Of a stretch of 64,000 nucleotides of DNA, positions 23,601-33,405 are shown piece by piece. The notes beneath the pieces were generated by a model that was given only the letters and a program-made list of their open reading frames with translations, searched no databases and had not been told where the DNA came from. This DNA comes from Terebella lapidaria (lineage: Eukaryota > Annelida > Polychaeta > Terebellida > Terebellidae), in assembly GCA_949152475.1 (NCBI GenBank), contig OX424559.1:20429809-20493808 (forward strand), read 5' to 3'. The translations under genes were made by a program, and so were the position numbers. The stretch's first letter is position 1; each line of letters starts with the position of its first letter.

Positions 23601-25998
23601 ATGTGTATAAGTTTCGTTGCCCTTGAATCGCCGGTCTGCGTGTGGCGGCCATTTTGATTTTTTGACGGGTCGGCGAAAAACATTTTTTTTGTCCCAAATC
23701 AAGTCACTATTCGTTTTGAGCCATTTCCAGCAAAAAAAAATTTTTTTTTTGGGCCATTGAAAAATTTTTTGGACTTAGAAAATTTCACCCAATTTTCCTT
23801 TATAATGGGAGCAGTGCAGAGTAAACTCATAGAACACTTGAAGATAGAGCCTAAGTATTGGCACATTCAAATGCGAAATCATATATTTCGGTTTTAGGGG
23901 TGATCTTGAATTTGACCTTCAATGACTTTGAAAGGTCAAAACGACCTTTTTTGTCGAAAAAACGATGAATTTTGCCTTTGGTGGTCATTCTCTCGAAATC
24001 TATTCAGACAGTTTTCCTCAAAATCCTATATAAGATTTTCCCCTTATGTACCTTTGTAATGTGTATAAGTTTTGTTGCTTTTGAAATGACGGTCTGCGTG
24101 GGACGGCCATACTGATTTTTTGACGGGTCGGCAAAAAAAAATTTTTTTGTCCCAAATCAAGTCACTATTCGTTTTGAACCATTTCCAGAAAAAAAATGTT
24201 TTTTGGCCATTTGAAAAATCTTTGGACTTGGAAAATTTCCCCCAATTTTTCCTTCATAATGGGAGCTATGCAGAGTAATCCAATAGAACACTTCAAGATA
24301 GAGCCTAAGTATTGGCACATTCAAATGGGAAATCATATATTGCTGTTTGAGTGGTGACCTTGAATTTGAGCTTCAATGACCTTGAAAGGTCAAAACGACA
24401 TTTTTTGTCGGAAAACGATGAATTTTGCCTTTGGTGGTCATTTTCTCAAAATCTATTCAGACAGTTTTCCTCAAAATCCTGTATTAGATTCTCCTTATGT
24501 TTTGTTGCCTTTGAATCGATTGTCTGTGAAAATTTGTCATTAACAAAAAAAATCTTTCAAGATGTAATTTGATTTTGTATTATCATGATTATAGTCCATA
24601 CAGAAAATGTGCTTCCATCGACATTTACGAACATGTTTTAACATATAGATTTTAACATCAGTGTAACAATTTATATGTATTCAGAATTCTCTGCAATTCA
24701 CATGATTGCCGGTAAGCTACAACACCCTTGGTGCTATGTTTGATCTTTGTCAATAAACCTACTGCGCATACTACAATATCATCTGCCAAATGCAATTTTT
24801 TCAGAATTTCCCAAACTCCAATGAGCCTCCCAAGAAGCTGTCACGACAATCCGAGACTGTTGCTTCCACTTCAGCTGAGCAGCCGAGCACGGTGCCAGGA
24901 CCCAGTTCTCAACACAGTATTGAGGTAGGCCATTCTACTAGCATGATTAGGACTTCATAGGGCATTTCGGCATGAAATGTTCTTATGGTTTTGTCAGAAT
25001 TTTTTTTTCTTTTTTAAGTTACTGGACTGATATATGCTGAATATTCTCGTGACCTTGAATTTGACCTCTGACCTTATTTTCAAGGTCACAGGACAAAATG
25101 GCTCCTATCTTGCTCCTCTATTGACTGTATGGCTTGGGAATCAATTGTGGACATATAGAAAATGATATACATGTACACTAAATATTTTGATGACCTTGAA
25201 TTTGACCTTTACTTTCATTTTCAAGGCCACAGCACAAAATTGCTAATATCTCTCTGATTATTGAATTTACAGCTTAGCAATCAACTGTGGACATGATATA
25301 TGCTTAATATTATATATGCTGAATATTCTCTTGACCTTGAATTTAACCAGTGACCTGGCTAACATCTAAAATATTAAACATTGTCCGGTAACCTATCTTT
25401 GGCCCTTGGCCTAATTTTTTGATAAACAAGTATTCCAAAAATGAAGCCTTATTTGTGCATACAGACTGTTAGTTCCCTCATCTGAAGAGAAGTGTTGTTC
25501 GAAACTTTAGGTTGCCTAATAAACTCACTCGTCTCATCAAACAGTTATCACACCAAGTTTTCTATCCTACTCTTCGTTAATTGTATGGCAAATTTTATAC
25601 ATGTACTTGCAGTGCTAGACCCTGATCATTTTTTATAGGTGCCGAAAAAGTTCACCAGGTGGAGTAAAGAAATGACGAAAACCATTCAAACCTACTTCAA
25701 GGAACAAGTTGCCGGAGATAAGGGCTATGCTGGTAAGTGAGCCAGGGCATTCTATGCTGGGTAGTGCATAAAAAATTACCTGTTCCTCTGTTCAGCTATT
25801 GTAAAATATCATTTGTTATATTTTTCTTCTTTAGTACAAAAAGGTATTCTATGTATATCTTTTGTAGGGAAATTGGAGATTTTACACTTTCAAGCCCAGA
25901 ATGAAGAGTTCAAACAATTGGACTGGAAAACCATCCGAACAAAAATTTACAATGAACACACAAAGTTGAAAGCAAAACTGAAAGGGACCATGAAATGA
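17456..25998 (+). CDS. Tyrosine-recombinase-like protein, 3' part of a multi-exon gene
   Basis: Seven exons with GT-AG borders join in frame: 17,456-17,649, 17,849-17,938, 18,197-18,304, 22,347-22,427, 24,805-24,924, 25,639-25,732 and 25,868-25,998 (stop). Exon 1 holds the end of a tyrosine recombinase catalytic domain: TDVRHRAST (H-x-x-R box), LQHMGH (the G-H box) and NVYAVPP with the candidate nucleophile Tyr. Exons 2-5 are serine/proline-rich linkers. Exons 6-7 encode a basic RWSKEMTKTI...YF / LDWKTIRTKIYNEH domain typical of the tails of these animal proteins. All internal junctions are phase 0 except 6/7 (phase 1). The front of the catalytic domain is missing here because exon 1 starts at a repeat junction. 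A paralogue on the minus strand (32,362-38,500) still carries it. The exon sequences kept here have no stops or frameshifts. Expression and role are unknown. Confidence 0.7.
17849..17938 (+). CDS. Exon 2: phase-0 linker exon
   Basis: Thirty codons (NLSTSADPPNKLKRS...) between CTTTCCAG and GTAGGC. The sequence including intron edges is repeated in exon 4 and, inverted and truncated, at 32,362-32,412. Confidence 0.7.
18197..18304 (+). CDS. Exon 3: phase-0 linker exon
   Basis: Thirty-six codons (NLSTSDDPPYKRSRHAS... then DLPSTVPAHATLDRNV) between ATTTCCAG and GTGGGC. It shares its opening with exon 2 and its ending (S/T-S-A-x-x-PSTVP) with exon 5. Confidence 0.65.
18305..18770. other. Intron sequence, no feature seen
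   Basis: AT-rich intron DNA between exon 3 and the first family-B element start. T-runs near 18,690. No open frame of interest. Confidence 0.4.
18771..19470 (+). mobile_element. Helentron-like element, family B, 3' truncated
   Basis: Starts at TTATT|AGGGCATTTCGGCACGAAATGCCC, a strong hairpin, followed by CTTATGGTTTTGTCAGAA and a T-run. Positions 18,820-19,200 closely match 19,790-20,170. It ends near 19,470 at an AGCGTTATAACGCT array without the CTAG terminus. Confidence 0.65.
19471..19723. repeat. Palindromic AGCGTTATAACGCT array and spacer
   Basis: Four to five units at 19,471-19,565, a non-repetitive spacer, then one more unit at 19,700-19,722. The next family-B element is inserted directly behind this last unit. 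Confidence 0.8.
19724..21176 (+). mobile_element. Helentron-like element, family B, complete copy
   Basis: Complete: 5' end AGGGCATTTCGGCATGAAATGCCC (hairpin), T-run, unique leader, about seven tandem core units of about 140 bases, subterminal CGAAATGCC, 3' hairpin AAGGCCT/AGGCCTT and terminal CTAG. GGCATTTCG at the start and CGAAATGCC near the end are exact inverted repeats, with the 3' one about 30 bases inside the terminus. It is inserted within an AGCGTTATTACGCT array, whose units flank both ends (19,700-19,722 and 21,177 onward), which fixes both boundaries. No protein is encoded. Confidence 0.75.
21177..21513. repeat. Palindromic AGCGTTATTACGCT array, long
   Basis: About fifteen to sixteen units of 14-base palindromes (AGCGTTATTACGCT, AGCGTTATAACGCT, AGCGTAATTACGCT) separated by GTAATTTAG-like spacers, period about 20-22 bases. 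Units alternate orientation because each is its own reverse complement. One isolated unit lies at 22,018-22,038. Confidence 0.9.
21514..22164. other. Intron sequence, no gene recognised
   Basis: Moderately AT-rich. A 62-codon minus-strand frame (21,613-21,801) has no recognisable motif. Nothing else seen. Confidence 0.4.
22165..22330 (+). mobile_element. Head-to-tail junction of two family-B ends
   Basis: A family-B 3' fragment ends at ACGTCTAG (22,245). Seven Ts follow, and then a new family-B 5' end AGGGCATTTCGGGAGAAATGCC begins at 22,253. The second copy is cut short within about 60 bases by the flank of exon 4. Confidence 0.65.
22347..22427 (+). CDS. Exon 4: phase-0 linker exon, duplicate of exon 2
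   Basis: Twenty-seven codons (NLTTSADNLKHSLPRALSGD...) between ATTTCCAG and GTAGGCC. It matches exon 2 with a 9-base in-frame deletion, and the intron edges (TTTGCTGTTTG ... GTAGGCCAT) are also alike. Confidence 0.65.
22823..24740 (+). mobile_element. Helentron-like element, family A' (AGCTTACCGGC type)
   Basis: Starts TTTTT|AGCTTACCGGCCCTTTGGGCC and ends GCCGGTAAGCTACAACACCCTTGGTGCTATG. The first 11 bases and the subterminal GCCGGTAAGCT are exact inverted repeats, and a CACCCTTGGTG hairpin lies at the 3' end. The body carries two repeats of a long unit (GCCATTTTCTCAAAA ... TTGAATCGCCGGTCTGCGTG ... CCTTGAAAGGTCAAAACGAC). It is interrupted by a 470-base insertion at 23,111-23,580. It lies in the intron between exons 4 and 5. 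Confidence 0.7.
23111..23580. mobile_element. 470-bp insertion in a Helentron-like element
   Basis: The host element reads CATTCCTCTCAT|...|GTACCTTTATGA across this segment, while the intact relative at 35,626-35,645 reads the same without a gap, so the insertion is exact. The insert opens with a GC hairpin (CCGGGCTGGCAGCCCGG) and contains a second one (GCGGGCTTCGCCCG near 23,240). It has no coding frame and no clear target duplication. The superfamily is not recognised; the 5' hairpin could fit another Helitron-type element. Confidence 0.7.
24805..24924 (+). CDS. Exon 5: phase-0 linker exon
   Basis: Forty codons (NFPNSNEPPKKLSRQSET..., then STSAEQPSTVPGPSSQHS) between TTTTTTCAG and GTAGGCC. 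Ser/Pro/Thr-rich and probably disordered. Confidence 0.7.
24958..25425 (+). mobile_element. Chimeric Helentron-like element: family-B head, family-A body and tail
   Basis: Starts TAGGGCATTTCGGCATGAAATG and CTTATGGTTTTGTCAGAA (family B). After the T-run it switches to the family-A phrase (GATATATGCTGAATATTCTCGTGACC, three units) and ends with the family-A tail (TTGTCCGGTAACC, hairpin GGCCCTTGGCC, T-run). Confidence 0.6.
25639..25998 (+). CDS. Exons 6 and 7: basic C-terminal domain and stop
   Basis: Exon 6 (25,639-25,732) opens after TTTTTATAG with VPKKFTRWSKEMTKTIQTYF and ends in phase 1 at G|GTAAGT. Exon 7 (25,868-25,998) opens after TTTGTAG, completes a Gly codon, continues KLEILHFQAQNEEFKQLDWK and ends at TGA. 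Together they give 74 residues with a tryptophan-anchored helical pattern (W at about 8 and 53), similar to the tail domain that follows H-M-G-H recombinase-like domains in many animal proteins. It may be DNA-binding; function unproven. Confidence 0.7.
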
Positions 25999-26039
25999 AA
26001 ATTTACTCAAATTATGTTGTACTGGTGTTGTACTGGTCA

Positions 26040-26500
26040 TTGGGTGTTTCAGCACAAAATGTCCTGTCAAAATTTCTGTCAAATGATTTTACGAACGATA
26101 ACTTGAGCTACTCTTTTGTAACTTGACACAAAGGTTTATATAGTGTTGGAGAGGAACCCTATTGATTATTGGGTCAATCGGTCAAATGAGCGTTGACGTA
26201 CAGTTTAAAAGGGATTTTGGCGAGTCATCCTTGAGGCCCACTGTATATCTCAGAAACGATGTGTCATAAAGCGAAATGGACATTGTTTTCGGACTTGCTG
26301 CCCTTGACGAACATGTCTCAGGGGTATGCAAAAATTTTTGTGAGGGAGGTGGGGGGTATGTTGGGTGAACTTGGCGCTGAGCCATTTTTAGGTTACCGCG
26401 CCTACAATTTTATCTTTAAAGTTTACGTTTGAATCTCTCTGAAATTTTGCACAAATATCCCTAAAAAACTTTCAACAAGGACTATTTTGTAGTTTTTTTT
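26040..26500 (+). mobile_element. Fragments of family-B and family-A Helentron-like elements
   Basis: 26,040-26,375 resembles the family-B leader and one core unit. At 26,388 a family-A head (TTTTTAGGTTACCGCGCC) begins but is cut by the next insertion at 26,502. Confidence 0.55.
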
Positions 26501-26501
26501 T

Positions 26502-28181
26502 AGCTTACCGGCCCATAAGGGCCGATAATCTATTGTCGTGGTTTTTCGTTCGTCGTCGTCCGCCACATTATCTGTTAACATTTTTTATCTTTTTTGGGGG
26601 CTGATGAATTTGTCCATAAATTTGTGTGAATATGTATTGGGTCAATACCCCCAGACAGTTTTTTCATTTTTTTTTATTGAATCGATTATGCAGTTTTGGC
26701 GGCCATTTTCATGCCGAAAATGGCTGTTTTTGCATGTTCCCAAATTTAAAAATTATTTTCTCAAAAACTGTCTGATCAGTTTTGAGATTTTAGTTTCAAA
26801 ATGTTCCCCTCATGTATTTTTATAATGTGTATAAGTTTCGATGCTCTTGAATCGCAAGTCTGCGTGTGGCGGCCATTTTGATGTTGCTTACGGGGCCCAA
26901 ATAGGACTTTCCCATGTTAAATTCTATGCTTTATAATGGGCCACAATGTCCTAGATATCTCGCTTATTATTGACTTGACAGGTTAGGAATCAATTGTGAC
27001 CATATAGGAAAGGATATATGCCGAATATTCTGATGACCTTGAATTTGACCTTTGACCTCATTTTCAAGGTCAGAGCACAAAATTGCTAATATATCGCTTA
27101 TTATTCACTTTACAGTTTGGGAATCAATTGTGGACATATAGGAAATGATATATGATGAATATTCTCATTACCTTGAATTTGACCTTTGACCTCATTTTCA
27201 AGGTCACAGGACAAAATGGCTAATATCTCGCTCATTATCGACTTTACAGCTTAGGAATACATTGTGAACATATGGAAAATGATATATGCTGAATATTCTC
27301 ATGATCTTGAATTTAACCTTTGGCCTCATTTTCAAGGTCACAGGACAAAATGGCTAATATCTCACTTATTATCGACTTTACAGCTTAGGAATCCATTTTG
27401 AACATATAGGAAATGATATATGCTGAATATTCTCGTGACCTTGAATTTGACCTTGGACCTCATTTTCAAGGTCACAGGACAAAATGGCTAAAATCTCGCT
27501 TATTATCGACTTTACAGCTTAGGAATCCATTGTGAACATATAAAAAATGATATAAGTTGAATATTCTCATGACCTTGAATGTGACCTTTGACCTTATTTT
27601 CAAGGTCACAGGACAAAATGGCTAATATCTCGCTTATTATCGACTTTACAGCTTAGGAATACATTGTGAACATATAGAAAATGATATATGCTGAATATCC
27701 TCATGACCTTGAATTTAACCTTTGACCTCATTTTCAAGGTCACAGGACAAAATGGCTAATATCTCACTTATTATCGACTTTACAGCTTAGGAATCCATTG
27801 TGAACATATAAGAAATGATATAAGCTGAATATTCTCATGACCTTGAATGTGACCTTTGACCTTATTTTCAAGGTCAAAGCCCAAAATGGCTAATATCTCG
27901 CTTATTATCGACTTTACAGCTTAGGAATCAATTGCGGACATATAGGAAGTGATATATGTTGAATATTCTGATGACCTTGAAATTGACCTTTGACCTAATT
28001 TTCAAGGTGTAAGCACAAAGTGGCTATTATCTCGCTTATTATCGATTTTACATCTTATAAATCAAGTGTGGACATATAGGAAATGATATATGCTGAATAT
28101 ACTTGTAACCTTGAAGTTACCAGACCATCGATCCGATCACCTATTGGCTAGCCGGTAAGCTACAGGTCCCTTGGTCCTATG
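26502..28181 (+). mobile_element. Helentron-like element, family A', with 134-bp core array
   Basis: Starts AGCTTACCGGCCCATAAGGGCC after a nine-T run and ends GCCGGTAAGCTACAGGTCCCTTGGTCCTATG before a T-run. The core from about 26,950 to 28,100 is eight to nine tandem units. Successive ACAAAATGGCTAA landmarks at 27,211, 27,345, 27,479, 27,613 and 27,747 are each exactly 134 bases apart. Each unit contains CTTATTATCGACTTTACAGC and TGACCTTGAATTTGACCTTTG. No protein-coding potential. Confidence 0.75.
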
Positions 28182-28841
28182 TTTTTTTTTTGCTATTATT
28201 TCCAAATGGCGGCCATTTTTTATGAAAATCGGCCAATTTTGGACTTTGATGGCCGTTTTCTCGAACTCTGTTCATTAACTTTTTTTCTTATTGATGCATA
28301 ACACTTCTCATATATACCCCTGTGATGTGTATAAGTTTCGTTGCCCTTGAATTGCTCGAAGTGGACCATTTCGGCCCAAATGGGACTTTCCCCTGTTAAA
28401 TTCTCCTATGCTTTATAATGGGACACATTTCGTCTAATATGTCAGTATTCAAGGTCAGATCATATGGCTAATATCTTGCTTATTATCGACTTCACGGCTT
28501 GGGAGTCAATTGTGGAAAAATTTTCAAGGTCTTGGGACAAAAGGCTAATATCTAAAATATAAATTGTCAGGTGACCTTTCCTAGCCCTTGGGCTAATTTT
28601 TAGGTTATATCCTATAGCCATGGTGTTGCGCCGTCTGTGTATATTTTTATTTCAAACTTTACGATCAAATCTTCATGAATTTTTGCACAAAAATGCATTA
28701 ACGTATTTCAAGAGGGAAGTAATTTTAAAATTGTTTTATTTTCGGTTTTTTCTCCAAAATGGCAGCCATTCTCTAAATAATTGATCAGTTTTGACATTTT
28801 GTCGAAAAGGTTTCACTCATGTACCTTCATAGTGTGTACAA
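28182..28841 (+). mobile_element. Decayed family-A Helentron-like fragments
   Basis: A-type phrases (GTGTATAAGTTTCGTTGCCC, TATGCTTTATAATGGGACAC, GTCAGGTGACC...AGCCCTTGGGCTAATTTTTAGGTTA) mark one tail immediately followed by another head at about 28,607. Both copies are incomplete. Confidence 0.6.
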
Positions 28842-29640
28842 GTTTAAGTAAATGTTTAAAGCTGATGTATCCTACAGAACAGGGCACGACCTCTGGCATG
28901 ACATGAGGTATCCTGTACGGCAGCTCTGGCTCAAATTGTTCGTAAGTCGTGAGTCACTGGCATGGGTGAAATAGACTTGTAAACTTGACCTGCTGTGGGA
29001 TAGACCGCAATAAACTTTTCAGGAGACAATACCCCGAAATAGCTCCTGTGGCTTGTTAATCAACTAACAGAATAAACCAACATTAAACCTTGGCGTAATA
29101 TTCATTCGTACATTCTTTATGTTAAAATAAATGTTTAAAGCGTGTATGAGTTTAAGTAAATGTTTAAAAGCTAACGTATCCTACGGAACAGGGCACGACC
29201 TCTGGCGTGACACGAGGTATCCTGTACGGCAGCTCTGCCTCAAATTGTTCGTAAGTCGTGAGTCACTGGCATGGGTGAAATATACCTGTAAACTTGACCT
29301 GCTGTGGGATAGACCGCAATAAACTTTTCAGGAGACAATACCCCGAAATAGCTCCTGTGGTTTGGTAATCATCTAACAAAATAAACCATCATTAAACCGT
29401 AATATTTGTACATTCTCTATGTTACAATAAATGTTTAAAGCATGTATGAGTTTAAGTAAATGTTTAAAAGCTAACGTATCCTACGGAACAGGGCACGACC
29501 TCTGGCGTGACACGAGGTATCCTGTACGGCAGCTCTGCCTCAAATTGTCCGTAAGTCGTGAGTCACTGGCATGGGTGAAATATACCTGTAAACTTGACCT
29601 GCTGTGGGATAGACTGGAAAATTTAATATACCGGTACATA
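28842..29640. repeat. 300-bp tandem triplicate
   Basis: Three copies begin at GTTTAAGTAAATG at 28,842, 29,150 and 29,450 (spacing 308 and 300). The third is cut after about 190 bases. Copies 2 and 3 are nearly identical, copy 1 more diverged. The last two keep a short frame with RQLCLKL(F/S)VSRESLAWVK, but this is probably chance. The unit contains AATAAAC phrases. It sits inside a decayed family-A element, whose sequence breaks off at GTGTGTACAA. Confidence 0.85.
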
Positions 29641-29744
29641 AATTCACGAAATATCAACCTCTTGAAACACTGGATAGGCTTGCATTGTTGCTCCGATTCT
29701 CTTGTTTTTTGGCAGCTGTTCAACAAAGATACATTTTGAAGCAA

Positions 29745-31216
29745 ATTCTATGTCAGTAATTTTGACCTTGAATTTGACCAATAGACATCATTTGTCGAAA
29801 ATCACCCAATTTTGCACTATGTTGTCTCAATGTACAATTGTCCGGTAAACCTGTGTATAGGTTAGTTTTTTTTTTGTCGAGTCGGCATTCTCTATTTTCA
29901 ACCATATCTCGGAAACAGTGTATTTTGTGAATTATGGGGACCATGTACTGAAAAATTATCCAAATAGATATGGTAATTATGTTATTATTAGGTATTTTGG
30001 CATAATGTATCTATTTTTTTTTCAACATTTTTTATTATTGTCAAATATGGACTCCCAATTGTCAAACAGTGTGTACACCTAGCATTGAGATTATTCAGAG
30101 TATTTTGTGCAATATCAAAATATTACGGTATGGTGAACACGAACTGTAAAAAAACAACATATAAATAATACATCCCTTTCTGGGTAGAAGACTGGTGCTC
30201 CGTCTGTCAAGTGGGCCTTCATAGCAGCTGTTAGTTAGATAGCTAATATATTGATCTTGGTCCAAAAAAATTTGCAAATACAACTCACATAGTTCATGGC
30301 AATATACATACAAAGGATGTCTTCATATATGAAGTTGGCAGCATGTTTTGATCCACTAAAAAATTAACTTTGTATATGATGTGTATTATTGTATTTCTGT
30401 CGTCTGGCATTCAGAGATCACATGCGCTTCCTCCTGTACTTCGCCAAACTGGCAATCGCAAGTCTGATTTTGTTGTGCGATTCTTGCCCAACGTCCAGTT
30501 TTAGTTGTGAGATGACAATCTTAACTTCATGTATGTGATCTGTATCAATAGTTCATATATCATATAATGCACGGTGTCTTTTGAAATCTGTCATGTTCTC
30601 GGTCTGTGCGCACATGTGTGTGTGTGTGTGTGTGGTGGGGGGGGGATGTGGAATTGATCACAGATGAGGTAGCGCAATTTGAAAACATGTTGAGACTAAA
30701 CTCTGCTTTTTATACTTGTTCACACCGTTTTTCCTTTATATTTCTGCGATGCTGAATGGCATTGTGTCATAACTTGGCACACTTCAAACTCAAACTTCTG
30801 TCGCAATCTCAAACTCTGTCACAAAAATTCAACAAGTTGGCAATCTACCCTAATGGTAAAATTCAGCCCAAAATTTTCTTCTGGGTATTTGGTCACTTTT
30901 AACCACGAAAAAAAGAAGTATTGTAATTTTGAACCAGATGATGCTTTGGGGTGTTTTCTATGCAAACACGCTCAATTGACCTTACAACAGTCATGGTCGA
31001 ACACCTTTCTTGTGAAGCGTACACCTCGGACAAATATTGCCAAAAAATAGTAATCCCCTTGGACAAACAACTCAAAGCATACACCGTCATAGGTCAATTG
31101 TATCCCCCAAACAAAGTTCAGTAGATACTATGGATTTGTTTCCGTCCCGTCGCTGCCATAGAGATTTTCTTGTGAACAGTCCACAGGTTGCAAATCTGAA
31201 TGATTCTAATAATTTT
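29745..31216. other. Intergenic DNA, scattered repeat fragments, no gene seen
   Basis: Short family-B-like phrases near 29,870-29,930, a (TG)n tract plus G-run at 30,617-30,647, otherwise AT-rich sequence. Short frames at 30,853-31,050 and on the minus strand show no domain. Confidence 0.45.
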
Positions 31217-32356
31217 AGGTTACCGGACCCGTGGTCCGATAACCTATTGGCATGGCGTTGCATCTGTCCTCCGTCGTCATCGTCGTCCACATTTTTATCT
31301 TTTTTGTTTACGAGCGAATTTATCTGAAATTTTGCACAAAAATGCTTAAAGATAATTCAGGAAGGAAATATCTTTTAGTTTTTTTGTTTTCGCATTTTTT
31401 TTCAAAATGGAGGCCGTTTTCGACGAAAAATGACTGATTTTGGACTTTGGCGACCATTTTCTCAAAATCTGTTCAGAACCTTTATTTCTTTTTGATAATA
31501 ACACTTCTCATATGTACTCCTGTGACGTGTATAAGTTTCGTTGCGCTTGAATCTTTCAAAGTGGGCCCCAAACTCAGCCCAAATGGGACTTTCTCATGTT
31601 AAGTTCTCCTATGCTTTATAATGGGACACATTAGGCCTAATACCTCACTTAATATTGAGATTAGAGACTAGGAATCAATTGTTGACATGAAGGAAATGAT
31701 GTATGCTGAATATTCTCGTGACTTTGAAATTGACCTCTGACCTCAGTTTCAAGGTCAGAGCACAAAATGGCTTATATCTCGCTTATTATCGACTGTAAAG
31801 CCTAGGAATCAATTGTGGACATACAGGAAATGATGTATGCTGAATATTCTGATGACCTTGAATTTGATCTTTGACCTAATTTTCAAGTTCACAGGACAGA
31901 ATTGCTAATATATCGCTTCTAATCGACTTTACAGCTTAGGAATCAATTATGAACACATACTGTAAATCCTTAAATTATTCGCGTCCTTTTATTTTTGCTA
32001 ATTTTGCTAATTGAACCAAAACGCAAAAAATTGAGGACACGAATTGAAAGAAAAAAGTGTTATGCCATTACACCACACCTATTTTCTAGTAAAAACGCAA
32101 AATTAAAAGGGCGAGAATGAGTCCACTTGATTAAAACGCAAAAATTAAAGGATGTGAAATTATCTGGATTTACAGTAGGAAGTTATATATACAGATTATT
32201 CTCATGACCTTCAATTTGACCTTTGACCTAAATTTCAAGGGCACAGGACAAAATCACTAGTATCTCACTCATTATCGATTTTACAGCTTTATAGGAATCA
32301 ATTGTGAACATATAGAAAATGATACATGCTGAATATTGCCATGACCTTGAATTCGA
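31217..32356 (+). mobile_element. Helentron-like element, family A, 3' truncated
   Basis: Starts AGGTTACCGGACCCGTGGTCC, with hairpin, and has about four core units with TGACCTTGAATTTGACC. It is interrupted by a 216-bp MITE (31,960-32,175) and ends in mid-unit at about 32,356, where an exon of the minus-strand recombinase-like pseudogene starts. Confidence 0.7.
31960..32175. mobile_element. TA-flanked MITE, 216 bp (CTGTAAATCC type)
   Basis: Terminal inverted repeats CTGTAAATCC(T/A)... with TA on both sides (31,958-31,959 and 32,176-32,177). Inside are A-rich CAAAAATTAAAGG/TTTTATTTTTGC arms. An identical-length copy in the opposite orientation lies at 35,084-35,299. TA target and the CTGTA start suggest a Tc1/mariner-type non-autonomous element. 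Confidence 0.85.
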
Positions 32357-32574
32357 TCTTTGGGCAGCGAGCGCTTCAGCTTGTTGGGAGGGTCGCTTGA
32401 GGTTGACAAATTCTGGAAAGTGCAAACAGCAAAGATTGTTACAGGAATAGGCTCACATATTCTCCAGTGTCCCTGGCAATGTACAGTACATTTAGGAGAT
32501 TTTGATATCACACTGAAATTTCAATGACACCCAAGGAAGTCAACGTATCGACATTCACGCAAAAAGACCTTTTA

Positions 32575-33138
32575 CCGTATATGTCCTAATAGACGCACCA
32601 TCCCTAATAAACACGCCCCCCCCCCCCCCTCTATTTCTGACAAAAATTAACAATAAACAGACAAGACAATATTCGACCACAACGATCGAAAGTCGATCGT
32701 TGCAAAGGCTTCGAGTCGGCACAAAAATCAAAATGCACACAAATGTCGATCGTTACAAAGGCTTTGAGTCCCTGTCACCCGCACACACTTGTCACCTGTC
32801 TCGCCGCCCATTCAACTCAAATTTTTTGCTGTTTTATGTTTGCTATGAGTTTTGCATAGTTACCCACTTATTTTGAAAGAAAAATCTTAAGATGTTTTGC
32901 GTTCCTCCATGATGGCACTGTAACCAAATCACGTGATTTCGGCATGCAGCGCTGAATATAGCTACCGGTATCATAATGTACCAGTGCATCCATACCAGAT
33001 TGCAGGACACCAACGGGATGCGATTTTGCAGTGCATGTGATTTCAGTAGATGATTATGGTCACAAAGTAGACGTACGAATTTCAGGTATATGGCTAACAT
33101 AATAGACGCACCCCCCTCGTCTATTGGGACATATACAG
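32575..33138. mobile_element. TA-flanked TIR element, 564 bp, with paralogous empty site
   Basis: Ends are CCGTATATGTCCTAATAGAC on the left and, reverse-complemented, CTGTATATGTCCCAATAGAC on the right, with TA at 32,573-32,574 and 33,139-33,140. It lies in the intron between two exons of the minus-strand pseudogene. The plus-strand paralogue (about 17,679-17,695) has the uninterrupted sequence ACAGTTAAAAGGTC, so insertion created the TA duplication. A C-run lies at 32,617-32,630. Tc1/mariner-type MITE. Confidence 0.9.
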
Positions 33139-33405
33139 TAACTGTAGTTGCAACAAATTTGCAGTAAGTATTCACCTGGTACACGTGGGTCATAAGTGGC
33201 CCGACCTTGCAGATTTCTTTTATCACTGGAGGCACAGCATAAATGTTATGCCCCATGTGTTGTAAGAAGGTATCCAACACTCCGGGCTGCACTTCCTCTG
33301 ACCCATCAAAAAAAGGTCGAGGCACGGTGGGTGCTGTACATCCGTGGCAGTGATGACAGGAATCCCAAATTGCATACATAATCTTCTGATGTCATTATAA
33401 CCAGG

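Noticed and set aside
32617..32630. C-run and other mononucleotide runs (also 1,588, 16,141, 30,637, 34,085)
   Set aside because: Simple sequence tracts inside repeats, possible length errors, no independent feature.
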